This document shows, piece by piece, positions 1-9,033 of a stretch of DNA of 64,000 nt. How positions within the stretch are numbered: position 1 is the stretch's first letter; each line of letters begins with the position of its first letter. A program made the translations under genes and the position numbers. The notes beneath the pieces are model-generated. The model was not told where the DNA came from and did not search any database. It was given only the letters and a program-made list of their open reading frames with translations. Source of the stretch: JAAUUJ01 sp964392245. GTDB taxonomy: Bacteria; Cyanobacteriota; Cyanobacteriia; Thermostichales; Thermostichaceae. Location: positions 186,001 to 250,000 of the forward strand of contig CAYMOX010000001.1 in NCBI GenBank assembly GCA_964392245.1, read 5' to 3'.

Positions 1-514
1 ACTGATTCAGTTCCGCCACCAACCCTGCCGCTCGCAGAAGGGGAGATGCATGCTCAGGATGCGCCTGAAAACTGATGATGGGCAGCTCCTTCAGATACAC
101 GGTGACCACGGGGCGCTCGTCAATGAAGTGGCTGAAGAGGGTAGCCATTGGGACCTGCTGCTCACCGCTCTCCAGTTGGGGTTGTCCCACTTTGATCACC
201 GCCTCCGGTCCAATGGCCTGGTTGAAAAAGGTGGTGGCTGATTGAGCAGAAGCATCCACAGAGAGCGTTTGAGCTGCGGCTTTCCACTCCAGTTGAGAGG
301 GTGGATCGTCCCACGCATCCGTCGGAGAGAGCACGGTTCCCTGAGGAATTGCAGTTGGGACTCGTTCCCATAATCGTTCAGTGGAGGAGCCTGGAGGGTA
401 GAGAACACCTGTCGCAGGATTGGTGACATCTGGACGGGCCAGGGTTTCCAGTGCCAGCAGGGATCCGGAGAGCAGAGTGAGGAAAGTTGTGCTCAGGAGT
501 CTGTAATTTCCCAT
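1..514 (-). CDS. Secreted RlpA-like protein (N-terminal part, runs off the window)
   Basis: The minus-strand frame is open from an ATG at 514 to the window edge, about 171 residues, so the C-terminal part is missing. The first 27 residues form a Sec-type signal peptide (MGNYRLL, a Leu/Ser/Thr-rich core, then LETLARP), so export is likely. Later the chain has a VVTVYLKELPIISF stretch followed by a Leu/Ala-rich helix ending in VAELNQ. This resembles the N-terminal domain that precedes the double-psi barrel in cyanobacterial septal-ring lytic transglycosylase RlpA-family proteins. The barrel itself would lie outside the window, so the family call is from recall and tentative. No other in-frame upstream ATG was found. 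Confidence 0.5.
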   Translation of the reverse strand, partial: MGNYRLLSTTFLTLLSGSLLALETLARPDVTNPATGVLYPPGSSTERLWERVPTAIPQGTVLSPTDAWDDPPSQLEWKAAAQTLSVDASAQSATTFFNQAIGPEAVIKVGQPQLESGEQQVPMATLFSHFIDERPVVTVYLKELPIISFQAHPEHASPLLRAAGLVAELNQ

Positions 515-651
515 AGGTAATGGTGAGGTCAACTCGCAGTGAGGACGCAACGTATCAAGCAGTGGTTAATGTACCATGTATTTTTGAAAATGTCCGATTC
601 CGTACAGGGATTACTGAGTAGGAATGCTCACTGCTAGAGGATCAATCAACG

Positions 652-1668
652 GTGGATTATCAAGATGCAGGGGTCGATATCGAGGCAGGGCAAGCGTTTG
701 TCCGGCAAATTGCTCAGCGGGTTAAAGCAACCTCTCAGGTTGGGGTCTTAGCAGGTATTGGGGGCTTTGCTGGTCTGATGGCCCTGCCCACAGGTTTCCG
801 AGAACCGATTCTGGTGGCCTCCACCGATGGGGTGGGCACAAAACTGATGGTGGCCCAGGCCTGTCAGCAGCATGAGGGGATCGGCATTGACCTGGTGGCC
901 ATGTGTGTGAACGATATCCTGACGGTGGGGGCTCAGCCGCTCTTTTTCCTTGATTATCTGGCCACGGGCAGAATCAATCAAAATGTCCTTCTGCAGATTA
1001 TTGAAGGGATCATCAAGGGCTGTCAACAGGCGGGATGTGCCCTGCTGGGGGGAGAGACAGCCGAGATGCCCGGTCTATACCAACCCCAGGACTACGATGT
1101 GGCGGGATTCTGTGTGGGGGTGGTGGAAAAAGACGCCATTCTCAATGGCCAGCAGGTGCAGGTGGGGGATCGGGTGGTGGCTCTCCCCAGTTCAGGCGTT
1201 CATAGCAATGGCTACAGCCTGGTGCGGCGGATCGTTGCCGACAGGGGCTGGGACTGGCACCATACCCCTCCGGGCTGGACACGGTCGCTGGGAGAAGAAT
1301 TGCTCACGCCCACGTTGATCTACTGCTCCCAGATCCGAGCTCTCCAAGCTGCCGGTGTGGACATTCATGGCATGGCCCATATTACGGGGGGGGGGCTGCC
1401 GGAGAATCTCCCCCGCTGCCTGGGACCGCAGCAATCCATCCAACTTGATCCCTACCGCTGGAGAATCCCTCCTGTTTTTCAATGGTTACAGGTGGAAGGG
1501 AGTATCGAGACACAGGAAATGTTTCGTACCTTCAACATGGGGATCGGGTATGTACTCATCATCCCCCCTGAGGCGCTGGAGCATACCCGCCGTCTCCTGC
1601 CGCAGGCTTCAGACATTGGAGAAGTGATTTCCGGTTCTGGGGAAGTGCTGGGACTGGATCAAGGGTAA
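652..1668 (+). CDS. purM: Phosphoribosylformylglycinamidine cyclo-ligase (AIR synthetase)
   Basis: PurM closes the imidazole ring of AIR from FGAM with ATP in cytosolic purine synthesis. The 338-residue protein has the usual family length. It starts MDYQDAGVD at a GTG codon, as in homologues that begin MDYRxAGVD. Recognisable motifs are GIGGFAGL near residue 38, the VASTDGVGTK nucleotide/substrate loop near 56-65, GGETAEMPG near 134-142, HSNGYSLVR near 184 and HITGGGLPEN near 244-253. No clear Shine-Dalgarno lies before the GTG. The gene stands alone between a divergent secreted protein and a same-strand ABC cluster 250 bases downstream. Confidence 0.95.
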   Translation: MDYQDAGVDIEAGQAFVRQIAQRVKATSQVGVLAGIGGFAGLMALPTGFREPILVASTDGVGTKLMVAQACQQHEGIGIDLVAMCVNDILTVGAQPLFFLDYLATGRINQNVLLQIIEGIIKGCQQAGCALLGGETAEMPGLYQPQDYDVAGFCVGVVEKDAILNGQQVQVGDRVVALPSSGVHSNGYSLVRRIVADRGWDWHHTPPGWTRSLGEELLTPTLIYCSQIRALQAAGVDIHGMAHITGGGLPENLPRCLGPQQSIQLDPYRWRIPPVFQWLQVEGSIETQEMFRTFNMGIGYVLIIPPEALEHTRRLLPQASDIGEVISGSGEVLGLDQG

Positions 1669-1687
1669 ATACCCGGGGAGAAGCCGA

Positions 1688-1702
1688 GGGGGAGCATCCC
1701 CC
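1688..1702 (+). terminator. GC hairpin after purM
   Basis: Perfect 6-bp stem GGGGGA/TCCCCC with a 3-base loop, 20 bases after the purM stop. There is no T-run behind it, so it may be a weak terminator or an mRNA 3'-end stabiliser. Confidence 0.3.
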
Positions 1703-1917
1703 CCAAAGGCAGGGATCGGCTGACTAAGTAGAGATGCCCAGGCTGTGCTAATGTATCGAGTGGACTGAATGGTCCTTTACGTTCATTAACTGAAATTGAC
1801 CAGTTGCTTTCTATCAGAAAATGCTGGTATGTAAGGTCCCATCCAACTGCAACTCTACCTGGCGATCATCGTCGCAGAACAGGCAACTCGGCCCAGACAG
1901 GAGGAGCATCCTGAGCA

Positions 1918-2898
1918 ATGATCGAAGTTGAACAGCTGAGCAAAACGTACGGCACCTTCTCCGCCATTCGGGATTTAACATTTCGGGTTGAACCGGGTGA
2001 GATCATGGGATTTCTCGGTCCCAATGGTGCTGGCAAAACCACCTCTATGCGGATCCTTTCGGGCTATCTACCCGCCACGTCTGGCATGGCACGGGTGGCT
2101 GGCTTTGATGTCAGTGAAGACTCCATGGCTGTGCGTCAACGCATTGGCTACCTGCCAGAGACCCCACCTCTTTACACCGACATGACGGTGGAGGACTATC
2201 TCGGGTTCGTGGCCAAACTGAAAAAGGTACGAGCAGGGGATCGAGCCCAGCAAATTGAGCGGGCTATCCAACGCTGCAGCCTGGAGGAGAAACGTCATAC
2301 CCTGATTCGCAAACTCTCCAAAGGCTTTCGACAGCGGGTGGGCATTGCCCAGGCCATTGTCCATGATCCGCCCGTGATCATTCTGGATGAACCCACAGTG
2401 GGTTTGGATCCCAAGCAAATCATTGAAGTGCGAAACCTGATTAAAAGTCTGGCGGGGGATCACACCATCATTCTGTCCACTCACATCCTGCCGGAAGTGA
2501 GCATGACCTGTGATCGGGTGGTGATCATCAATCGAGGCCAGGTGGTGGCCAAGGGCACGCCAGCAGAATTAGCCGGGGAACTGCAGGGGGAACACCAGGT
2601 GTACCTGCAGGTGGAGGGAGCGGAGGAACAGGTCCGTACAGCGCTGTTGCCCCTGACCCAGGTGCAGCTCACCCGTCTGGAATCCCTGACTTCCTCCGAT
2701 CAGAGTTCCCCTCGCTGGAGGCTGGAGGTGCGCAGCAGTGCAGAGGGGGATAGCTGGATGCGAGAGGTTTCCACCCATCTGGTGCAGGCGGGACTGGGCA
2801 TTTACGAAATGCGCCGCGCCCAGGCCTCTCTGGAGGAAGTCTTCCTGGATCTGACAACGCAGGAAGAAGGCAGTGCTGAGGAGGTCATGACGTCATGA
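1918..2898 (+). CDS. ABC transporter ATP-binding protein (GldA/CcmA type)
   Basis: Cytoplasmic ATPase of an ABC exporter, 326 residues. Walker A is GPNGAGKTTS near residue 35, the ABC signature is LSKGFRQR near 137, and Walker B is VIILDEPTVGLDP near 155-167, followed by the H-loop STHIL. The roughly 100-residue C-terminal extension is typical of the GldA/ABC-2 class. A GGAGGAG ribosome-binding site precedes the ATG. The gene overlaps the next permease gene by four bases (ATGA), so the two are translationally coupled. In Bacteroidetes the Gld proteins serve gliding; in cyanobacteria the substrate of this conserved cluster is not settled. Confidence 0.9.
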   Translation: MIEVEQLSKTYGTFSAIRDLTFRVEPGEIMGFLGPNGAGKTTSMRILSGYLPATSGMARVAGFDVSEDSMAVRQRIGYLPETPPLYTDMTVEDYLGFVAKLKKVRAGDRAQQIERAIQRCSLEEKRHTLIRKLSKGFRQRVGIAQAIVHDPPVIILDEPTVGLDPKQIIEVRNLIKSLAGDHTIILSTHILPEVSMTCDRVVIINRGQVVAKGTPAELAGELQGEHQVYLQVEGAEEQVRTALLPLTQVQLTRLESLTSSDQSSPRWRLEVRSSAEGDSWMREVSTHLVQAGLGIYEMRRAQASLEEVFLDLTTQEEGSAEEVMTS

Positions 2899-3674
2899 TG
2901 GACAGTATCATCACCATTTTTCGTAAGGAACTGCGGGGCTATTTTGCTTCCCCCATTGCCTATGTGGTGGCCGCCATTTTCTGGTTGCTGGGGGGCTTTT
3001 TCTTTGTCACCATCGTGGGTCGCGTGATCCAGTTTTCGCAACAGGCGGATATGTTTGGGGGCGGCCAGAGCTTTGATGCGGTGACCATTGCCTCTCAGCA
3101 GTTTCTGGGAGTGCTGGGAACTCTGATGCTGTTTGTGCTGCCGATCCTGACCATGGGGTTGTATGCCGAGGAGCGACGACGGGGCACCATGGAGCTGCTG
3201 GCCACTTCTCCAGTCAGTAATTTTGCAGTGGCTTTTGGCAAGTGGCTAGGAGTGCTGGTGTTCTTCGCCACCATCCTGCTGCCGATCCTGGTTTATCAGG
3301 TCCTCAGCTTTAGCGCCAGCAATCCCTCCATGAACTTTCGGTTGATGATCTTTGGCTATCTGGGTCTGTTGCTCCTGGCGGGCAGCATCCTGGCTCTGGG
3401 CCTCTTTGTCTCGTCCCTAACCGACAGCACCCTGATCGCTGCCCTGGGGAGCTTTGGTCTGGTTCTGCTCCTCTGGGTGGTGGATGCCGCTGCCGGGGAA
3501 GACACCAGTCCCGCCTCTGCTCTGTTGCGGCATATCTCGCTGCTGCAACAGTACAACAGCTGGGTCCAGGGCTCGGTCAACCTCAGTAGCCTGATCCTGT
3601 TTGTGAGTGTGATTACCTTTGGGCTGTTTCTAACCGTACAGTCGGTGGAAGCCCTGCGCTGGCAGCGGAGCTGA
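2895..3674 (+). CDS. ABC transporter permease (GldF type)
   Basis: A 259-residue integral membrane protein of the ABC-2 permease family, partner of the ATPase it overlaps by four bases. The N-terminal TIFRKELRGYFASPIAY stretch is the family's amphipathic segment before TM1. About six hydrophobic segments follow, with YAEERRRGTMELLATSPVS near residues 90-110, the conserved cytoplasmic ABC-2 loop that contacts the ATPase. It probably forms a complex with the downstream GldG-like and DUF4340 proteins, judged by the tight gene order. Confidence 0.88.
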   Translation: MMDSIITIFRKELRGYFASPIAYVVAAIFWLLGGFFFVTIVGRVIQFSQQADMFGGGQSFDAVTIASQQFLGVLGTLMLFVLPILTMGLYAEERRRGTMELLATSPVSNFAVAFGKWLGVLVFFATILLPILVYQVLSFSASNPSMNFRLMIFGYLGLLLLAGSILALGLFVSSLTDSTLIAALGSFGLVLLLWVVDAAAGEDTSPASALLRHISLLQQYNSWVQGSVNLSSLILFVSVITFGLFLTVQSVEALRWQRS

Positions 3675-3723
3675 CAAGATCGGAATGCATCGTTGACATG
3701 GTAGTGGGCTAAGGAGTGGAAAC

Positions 3724-5298
3724 GTGGCAATGAAACATCAAGGTGGGGTGTGGGATTGGAGTGGGGTTCTGGGGATCGCCACACTGGCCATCGGACTGCT
3801 ACTGGGGGGATCGATTCTGGGCTGGACCCTGGTGCCCTTCGTGCTGATTGCAGCCGGAACCGTCCTGGTGCTGGCTTGGTTCCTCACTCATCGAGCTCTG
3901 GTGGCCGAGGTGGCCGGACTGCGTTCCACCCAGGACAACGCCAACTTTCTGGTGGCTGCCACGGCGTTTGCGGTGATTCTGATCCTGGTCAATGTGGTAG
4001 CCGTCCGGTTTGATCAGAAGTTTGATCTGACAGAAGAAGGCTTTTACACCCTATCGCCTCAGTCTGTGAAGGTGGTGCAGGAGCTGTCCCAACCCGTCAA
4101 GGTCTGGGTGGTGAGCGAAAGTCCCAACCCGACTGTTCGGGAGCAACTGGAGCGGTTTCAACGGCTTAACCCGCAGCAATTTAGCTTTGAGTTTCTCAAC
4201 CCCCGCAACAATCCTGCGGAAGCCTCCCGTCTGGAGGTGAGTCGTGCCGATACGATCGTGGTGGAAGCAGGAACTCGACGGCAGCAGTTTGCGGAACCCG
4301 CGGGTGCTCAACTGGAGAGTGAACTCACCCCGGCCATTCTCCGCACCGTGACCACAGAGGATCTGAAGGCTTATTTCACCGAAGGTCACCAGGAGCTTGC
4401 CCTCAATCCTCCCGCTGGACAAATGGGGATTTCTCAGGCCAGCAGTGGTCTGTCCCGCGAAGGGTTCACAACAGAATCCTTGAATCTGGTGACCACGGAG
4501 ATCCCGGAAGATGCCAGTGTGATTGTGGTGGCTGGACCGCAGCGACCTTTCCTGCCTGGTGAAACGGACAAATTAACCTCCTACCTGGATGAGGGGGGCA
4601 AACTGCTGCTGCTGCTCAATCCCCAAACGGACAATAATCTTTCGCCCCTGCTGCAGGCGTGGGGTGTAGACCTGGGGGATGACGTGGTGGTGGATCGGCT
4701 GAGTGAAACCTTCTTCCGCAGTGGACCCCTGGTGGCCCTGGGGGCAACCTACGATGCCTCCCACCCGATCACAGCAGATCTGGCCAATCAGCGCCTCTTT
4801 ACGCTCTTTCCCCTAGCCCGTTCAGTTTCCACCTCGCTGGTGCAGGGAATCACGGCCACCCAACTGGTCAGCACCAGTCCCCAGGGTAGCTGGGGGGAAA
4901 CCAGTCTGGATCTGAATCGACCCAACCAGCAGCAAACCCTCAGCTTTGATCCCGAAGTCGATACCCCTGGGCCCGTGGGTCTGGGAATTGCCCTGAGCAA
5001 GGAAATCACCACCCCTGAGGATGATCTCCGGGAGGCCCGTCTGGTGGTTTATGGCAGCTCTGGCTTTGCCAGTGATGGTGTCTATGCCCAGCAGGGGAAT
5101 CCGGATCTCTTCCTGAACACGGTGAACTGGCTGTCGGCACAGGAGGAGCAGCGCATCTCGATTCGACCCAAATCGGTGACCAACCGCCGTTTCACCCTCA
5201 ACAACCGCAGCTTCACTGCCCTGAGCTGGATTGCGGTTCTGCTCCTGCCGGGGCTGGCCCTGATCGGAGGATTCTACCTCTGGTGGCGGCGGCGTTAA
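3724..5298 (+). CDS. GldG-family ABC-associated protein
   Basis: A 524-residue protein starting at GTG 3724, supported by AGGAG seven bases upstream. It has two N-terminal membrane segments (around residues 10-55), a third near 75-95, then a large extracytoplasmic domain (FDLTEEGFYTLSPQSVKVVQEL onwards, quoted in part) typical of the GldG/ABC-type uncharacterised transport system family. A C-terminal membrane anchor near 500-520 ends in WWRRR. The family is encoded next to GldA/GldF-like ABC genes, as here. The role is probably as an accessory extracytoplasmic subunit; the substrate is unknown. Confidence 0.8.
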   Translation: MAMKHQGGVWDWSGVLGIATLAIGLLLGGSILGWTLVPFVLIAAGTVLVLAWFLTHRALVAEVAGLRSTQDNANFLVAATAFAVILILVNVVAVRFDQKFDLTEEGFYTLSPQSVKVVQELSQPVKVWVVSESPNPTVREQLERFQRLNPQQFSFEFLNPRNNPAEASRLEVSRADTIVVEAGTRRQQFAEPAGAQLESELTPAILRTVTTEDLKAYFTEGHQELALNPPAGQMGISQASSGLSREGFTTESLNLVTTEIPEDASVIVVAGPQRPFLPGETDKLTSYLDEGGKLLLLLNPQTDNNLSPLLQAWGVDLGDDVVVDRLSETFFRSGPLVALGATYDASHPITADLANQRLFTLFPLARSVSTSLVQGITATQLVSTSPQGSWGETSLDLNRPNQQQTLSFDPEVDTPGPVGLGIALSKEITTPEDDLREARLVVYGSSGFASDGVYAQQGNPDLFLNTVNWLSAQEEQRISIRPKSVTNRRFTLNNRSFTALSWIAVLLLPGLALIGGFYLWWRRR

Positions 5299-5365
5299 GT
5301 CCCCCTAACAGCTTGCTACTGTTAAGCCTTCACCCTATTGTCTGGCCGTTTGTGAGGACAACTCC

Positions 5366-6814
5366 ATGTTCAAACGCAGCACTGTGCTTTTGGTCCTGGT
5401 GGCTTTTGCCCTGATCGCAGGGGTCTGGGCGCTGGATCTGTTTCAAACTCAGCAGGAGCAGCGGGCCGCTGAAAAAAGTCGTCTCCTTGCCCTAGAGCCC
5501 AGTGCCGTGCAGGAGATCGTCATTGTCAGGACCTCACCCCCTTCTGAAGATGCCGCTGCTGAACCCCAGGCCATTGAGGTGCGCAGGGTTACAGAAGATG
5601 ACAGTGAAACCTGGCAGATCACAGAGCCCGTCACGACAGAGGCGGATGATTTTGCCATCAGCAATCTCCTCAGCAAAGTGACCACTCTGGAGCCGCAAAC
5701 CGAAATTGCCGCCAGTGCCGACCTCTCTCAATACGGTCTGGATCCTGCTCAGAGTACCCTCACCCTGACGCTAGAGGATGGGGATCAACAAAGTCTGAAA
5801 CTGGGAACAGAAGATTTTGACAAAACGGGGATCTATCTCCAGGTGGGGGACCGCGTGGTGACGGTTCCGCTCTCGGATCAGCAGGTGCTGACCCCCGATT
5901 TATTTACGTTGCGCAGTAAAAACCTGACGCAAGTGCAGCGATCCGCCATTGCGGATGTCGTGATTCAGCAACCTGACACGACCCTCAAGCTGGTGCAAAC
6001 GGCTAACGGCTGGCGGATCCAGGAACCGCAAGAATTGCCTGTGGATGAAACCTCGCTGGATAGCCTGATCAATCCCCTCCTCAGCTTGCAGGCCAGCAGC
6101 TTTGTGGCCGAGTCGAAATCGGAAGCCGATCTGGAGGAATTTGGACTGGCTCAGCCCACCTCCGTCGTCACCGTCACCCTCCAGCCAGATCCAGAATCAG
6201 GTCTGGAAAATGTGGTGGTTAATCTGGGTGCTCAAACCCAAACTGAACCTCCTCAGGTGTATGTCACCACCTCGCAATCCCCCTCCATTGCCACCATTGT
6301 GCTTGCCACAGCAGAGGCGCTGCAGCCCACTCTCCTTGATCTGCGGGATAAATCTCTGGGCAAGGTTGAGCCAGAGTCTTTAGCGGAAGTGGCAGTCAAT
6401 GCTGAGGATCCTGAACTGGAGCGCACCTTTTTACTCTCTGCAGTCACCGCTGGCAGTACTCCCGATCCCACGGGTAATCGCTGGGAAGTTTCGGATCAAC
6501 CGGGACGCATGGTGTCTTTGGAGGGTCTATTTACAACGCTACAAGGGATCCGGGCCACCGATTTTCTCAGCTCTGGGGATGTCGATGCAGCCGGAGCTCT
6601 CGAATCTCCGACGCTGACCATGACTCTAGCTCCAGATGGCGAGGTCAATAATCCGCTGGTGATTGAACTGGGTAAAGATGCCGGTCGAGCTTATGCCCGA
6701 TCATCACAACAATCCGAAATCCTGGTGATCGATTCCAGCGCGATTGAGGAACTGGTTTCAATTCTGGAAACCTTCAAACCTTTACCGGAGCCTGCGGCAT
6801 CCCCATCCCCATAG
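5366..6814 (+). CDS. DUF4340 domain-containing protein
   Basis: A 482-residue protein with one N-terminal membrane segment (residues 4-24, MFKRSTVLLVLVAFALIAG) and a long acidic soluble region. Two similar blocks can be seen: LSQYGLDPAQSTLTL near residue 120 and LEEFGLAQPTSVVTV near 255. Each is followed by beta-rich sequence with a LGT/LGAQ turn, which is the repeated DUF4340 arrangement. GAGGA lies eight bases before the ATG. It closes the Gld-type ABC cluster 67 bases after the GldG-like gene and is likely a periplasm-facing partner of that transporter. The biochemical function is unknown. Confidence 0.8.
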   Translation: MFKRSTVLLVLVAFALIAGVWALDLFQTQQEQRAAEKSRLLALEPSAVQEIVIVRTSPPSEDAAAEPQAIEVRRVTEDDSETWQITEPVTTEADDFAISNLLSKVTTLEPQTEIAASADLSQYGLDPAQSTLTLTLEDGDQQSLKLGTEDFDKTGIYLQVGDRVVTVPLSDQQVLTPDLFTLRSKNLTQVQRSAIADVVIQQPDTTLKLVQTANGWRIQEPQELPVDETSLDSLINPLLSLQASSFVAESKSEADLEEFGLAQPTSVVTVTLQPDPESGLENVVVNLGAQTQTEPPQVYVTTSQSPSIATIVLATAEALQPTLLDLRDKSLGKVEPESLAEVAVNAEDPELERTFLLSAVTAGSTPDPTGNRWEVSDQPGRMVSLEGLFTTLQGIRATDFLSSGDVDAAGALESPTLTMTLAPDGEVNNPLVIELGKDAGRAYARSSQQSEILVIDSSAIEELVSILETFKPLPEPAASPSP

Positions 6815-6836
6815 TTTTATCCGGGTCAAATCCCAC

Positions 6837-7553
6837 TTATTGAGCAATCAATATTGCGCTGATGCCAAACAAAGCATCCACAACCAATGTGCTCAATGCT
6901 GCTCCGGCAAAGGCCAGCCAGGACAGTCGATATTTTGGCTCACCAACGCTGCGATGCAAGCTCCAGATCCCGATCACCAAAAGGATCAGGGATAATTCCA
7001 CCGCCCACAGCCCTCCCCACAGGGTTTGCATTTTTAATAGAGCAGATTGAAAGGCAACCTGTCCCTGCTGCATTTCTGCTAGCTGCATGACCTCCCGCCA
7101 TTCTGATAACAACCCCACCGAATGGATATAGAGATCGGTGATGGCTGTCCCCAGCAGAGAACCAAGGTAGAAGAAATTCCCCACCACCGCCCATCCTGTT
7201 CTCAACCCCCACCAGGCCAGGGGTAACCCCAGGGCTTCCACCGGCAAATGCCAGAGGGGTTCCTGCCGCAGCCATCCCCAGTAGAGGGATCCTGCACACC
7301 AGGTCAGGGTAAACCCGAAGAGCAAACTTCCCCACCAACGGGTTTGGGGATGGGCATAGAGCTTCCAACTCAAGCCCAACCATGCCAGGGTCAAAAACAA
7401 ACTGATCCAGGGGGCATGGCGCACCAGAGGAGCCTGGACAAAGACTGGCACCGAAACCAGAAAGGCGGAAGCCCAGAACGTCGGCTGCGCAGCCAGATCA
7501 AAGTAGCGCAACACCAGCGGCTGCGAAGGCGGAGAGGTAAAGGAAGTTGACAA
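6837..7553 (-). CDS. DUF3120 membrane protein
   Basis: A 238-residue polytopic protein with about six hydrophobic segments, many containing Trp. It resembles the cyanobacterial DUF3120 family (central LGLPLAWWGL, FYLGSLLGTAITDLY and C-terminal LVVDALFGISAILIAQ stretches). The frame starts at TTG 7553, and no strong ribosome-binding site supports it, so the true start may differ by a few codons. It ends 23 bases from the convergent DUF4340 gene. The role is unknown; the family is largely restricted to oxygenic phototrophs. Confidence 0.72.
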   Translation of the reverse strand: MSTSFTSPPSQPLVLRYFDLAAQPTFWASAFLVSVPVFVQAPLVRHAPWISLFLTLAWLGLSWKLYAHPQTRWWGSLLFGFTLTWCAGSLYWGWLRQEPLWHLPVEALGLPLAWWGLRTGWAVVGNFFYLGSLLGTAITDLYIHSVGLLSEWREVMQLAEMQQGQVAFQSALLKMQTLWGGLWAVELSLILLVIGIWSLHRSVGEPKYRLSWLAFAGAALSTLVVDALFGISAILIAQ

Positions 7554-7590
7554 TGCGATTGCTGAAAACTCTTCACAAAGAGTAACACAC

Positions 7591-7995
7591 CTATCCCTCT
7601 AAATCCCCCCCCAGGGGATCGGACGGCGGTGATTTTTCCTCTTTATCCTGCTGGAGCTGATTGATCAGGGAGAGCACTCGTGTTCCTCGCTCCAGAGAAT
7701 GATCCTGGTAAAAGACCACTTCCGGTGTGCGGCGGAGGGCCAGACGGTGGCCAATTTCGCGGCGGATAAATCTAGCGGCAGCTTGTAACCCGATCATGGT
7801 TTCCTGCTGAGCCGCTTCGCTGCCAAAAATACTGACGTAGACACGGGCAAACTGCAGATCTTTAGTCAGGGTGACTTCGGTTACACTGACCATGCCTGCT
7901 CCCACGCGATCATCTTTAATATCCGTCAGCAGCATCTGACTGATTTCCCGCTTGATCAATTCTGCGACCCGTGCGACTCGGCGTTCAGTTGCCAT
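7591..7995 (-). CDS. rbfA: 30S ribosome-binding factor A
   Basis: RbfA binds the 30S subunit near helix 1 of 16S rRNA and assists late maturation and cold adaptation. The 134 residues form the KH-like fold. Seen here: N-terminal RRVARVAELIKREISQML, then the conserved GMVSVTEVTLTKDLQFARVYVS core and RRTPEVVFYQDHSLERG. The C-terminal tail, QDKEEKSPPSDP, is polar. Start ATG 7995. A 49-residue lipoprotein-like gene lies 32 bases upstream on the same strand and probably shares a transcript. Confidence 0.95.
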   Translation of the reverse strand: MATERRVARVAELIKREISQMLLTDIKDDRVGAGMVSVTEVTLTKDLQFARVYVSIFGSEAAQQETMIGLQAAARFIRREIGHRLALRRTPEVVFYQDHSLERGTRVLSLINQLQQDKEEKSPPSDPLGGDLEG

Positions 7996-8027
7996 CGGTT
8001 CTTCCTAGTTGCGCCTCTATAGCTAGT

Positions 8028-8177
8028 CTATCGAGGATTGACAAACACCAGGGCGGGATCCAGCGTCGGGGCAAATGAGGATGGGGAAAGCGCAGAGGTA
8101 CAGGAGGTGAGCAAGCCAAAGGCCACCAGACAACTGCCCGCCAGCAAGAATTTCCAGGATTGAGTGGTGGAGTCCAT
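8028..8177 (-). CDS. Small putative lipoprotein (49 aa)
   Basis: Short frame from ATG 8177 to TAG 8028. It has a polar start (MDSTTQSWK), a hydrophobic core (FLLAGSCLVAFG) and a lipobox-like LLTSC at residues 22-26. The remaining 23 residues are Ser/Pro-rich and end VFVNPR. A GAGG sequence lies about nine bases before the ATG. If processed at Cys26 the mature peptide would be only 24 residues. I recognise no family. Support comes from the lipobox and from the 32-base spacing to rbfA on the same strand. Confidence 0.55.
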   Translation of the reverse strand: MDSTTQSWKFLLAGSCLVAFGLLTSCTSALSPSSFAPTLDPALVFVNPR

Positions 8178-8361
8178 CAGAGGATCCTCGGGGGGATGGG
8201 GTTACTGTTGTTACTTTATCGAGGCAGATCTGACGTTGATGTGACAGCTATCACCCTCTCCCTCTGATCCGATGCAGTCGTTGAGGATCAGCTTTCTTCC
8301 CAGCAGCAGCCAGCCCAGTCGCTACACTGAGGTGAGTCAGGTTTGCCTGGAGAGAGAGTCT

Positions 8362-8913
8362 ATGCCAGGGATTGATCCATCGCGTCCTTTCAAACCCGTG
8401 AGGGTTGCTGTGTTGACGGTATCGGATACTCGCACTCTGGAGCAGGATCGCTCGGGAGAATTGCTGGTGGACCGGATCAAGGCGGCGGGGCATGCGCTGA
8501 TCGATCGCCAGATTGTGCCCGACGACAAAGCCAGCATCGTTGCGATTTTGCAGGCCTGGATAACTGATCCGCAGGTGCAGGTGGTGATCTCAACCGGGGG
8601 GACGGGGTTAACGGGGCGAGATGTCACCCCCGAAGCCTTTCAGGAAGTAATGGAGAAGGAGATCCCAGGATTTGGGGAACTCTTCCGCATGCTCAGCTAT
8701 GCCACCGTGGGCACCTCCACCATTCAATCTCGAGCCCTGGGGGGCGTGGCACAAGGGACCTATCTATTTGCGCTGCCCGGATCCACCAGTGCCTGTCGCG
8801 AAGCCTGGGACGCCATCCTCAGTCTGCAACTGGACAGCCGTTACACCCCCTGCAATCTGGTGGATCTGCTGCCGCGACTGCAGGAACATGTGCCATCGGT
8901 CTCTCTGCTATGA
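8362..8913 (+). CDS. moaB: Molybdenum cofactor biosynthesis protein B
   Basis: MoaB/Mog-family protein that handles molybdopterin (adenylylation) in molybdenum-cofactor synthesis; nitrate reductase is the usual client in cyanobacteria. It has 183 residues. The frame is open 30 codons further upstream, but ATG 8362 (MPGIDPSRP) has GGAGAGAGAG just before it and matches the homologues' start. Motifs: AVLTVSDTR near residue 17, the substrate-binding STGGTGLTGRDVTPEAF near 78-94, and GVAQGTYLFALPGS near 128-141. No other moa gene is in the window. Confidence 0.92.
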   Translation: MPGIDPSRPFKPVRVAVLTVSDTRTLEQDRSGELLVDRIKAAGHALIDRQIVPDDKASIVAILQAWITDPQVQVVISTGGTGLTGRDVTPEAFQEVMEKEIPGFGELFRMLSYATVGTSTIQSRALGGVAQGTYLFALPGSTSACREAWDAILSLQLDSRYTPCNLVDLLPRLQEHVPSVSLL

Positions 8914-9033
8914 ATTCACCCCAGATTGGGGAAGAAGCTCGGCAACCCCGCAGATAATTCCGAATTAAAAGTTTACAATGAGAGGCGGTGCTTACGGACC
9001 ACCTGAACATCGTCGTTCATCGGAACCTACCCT

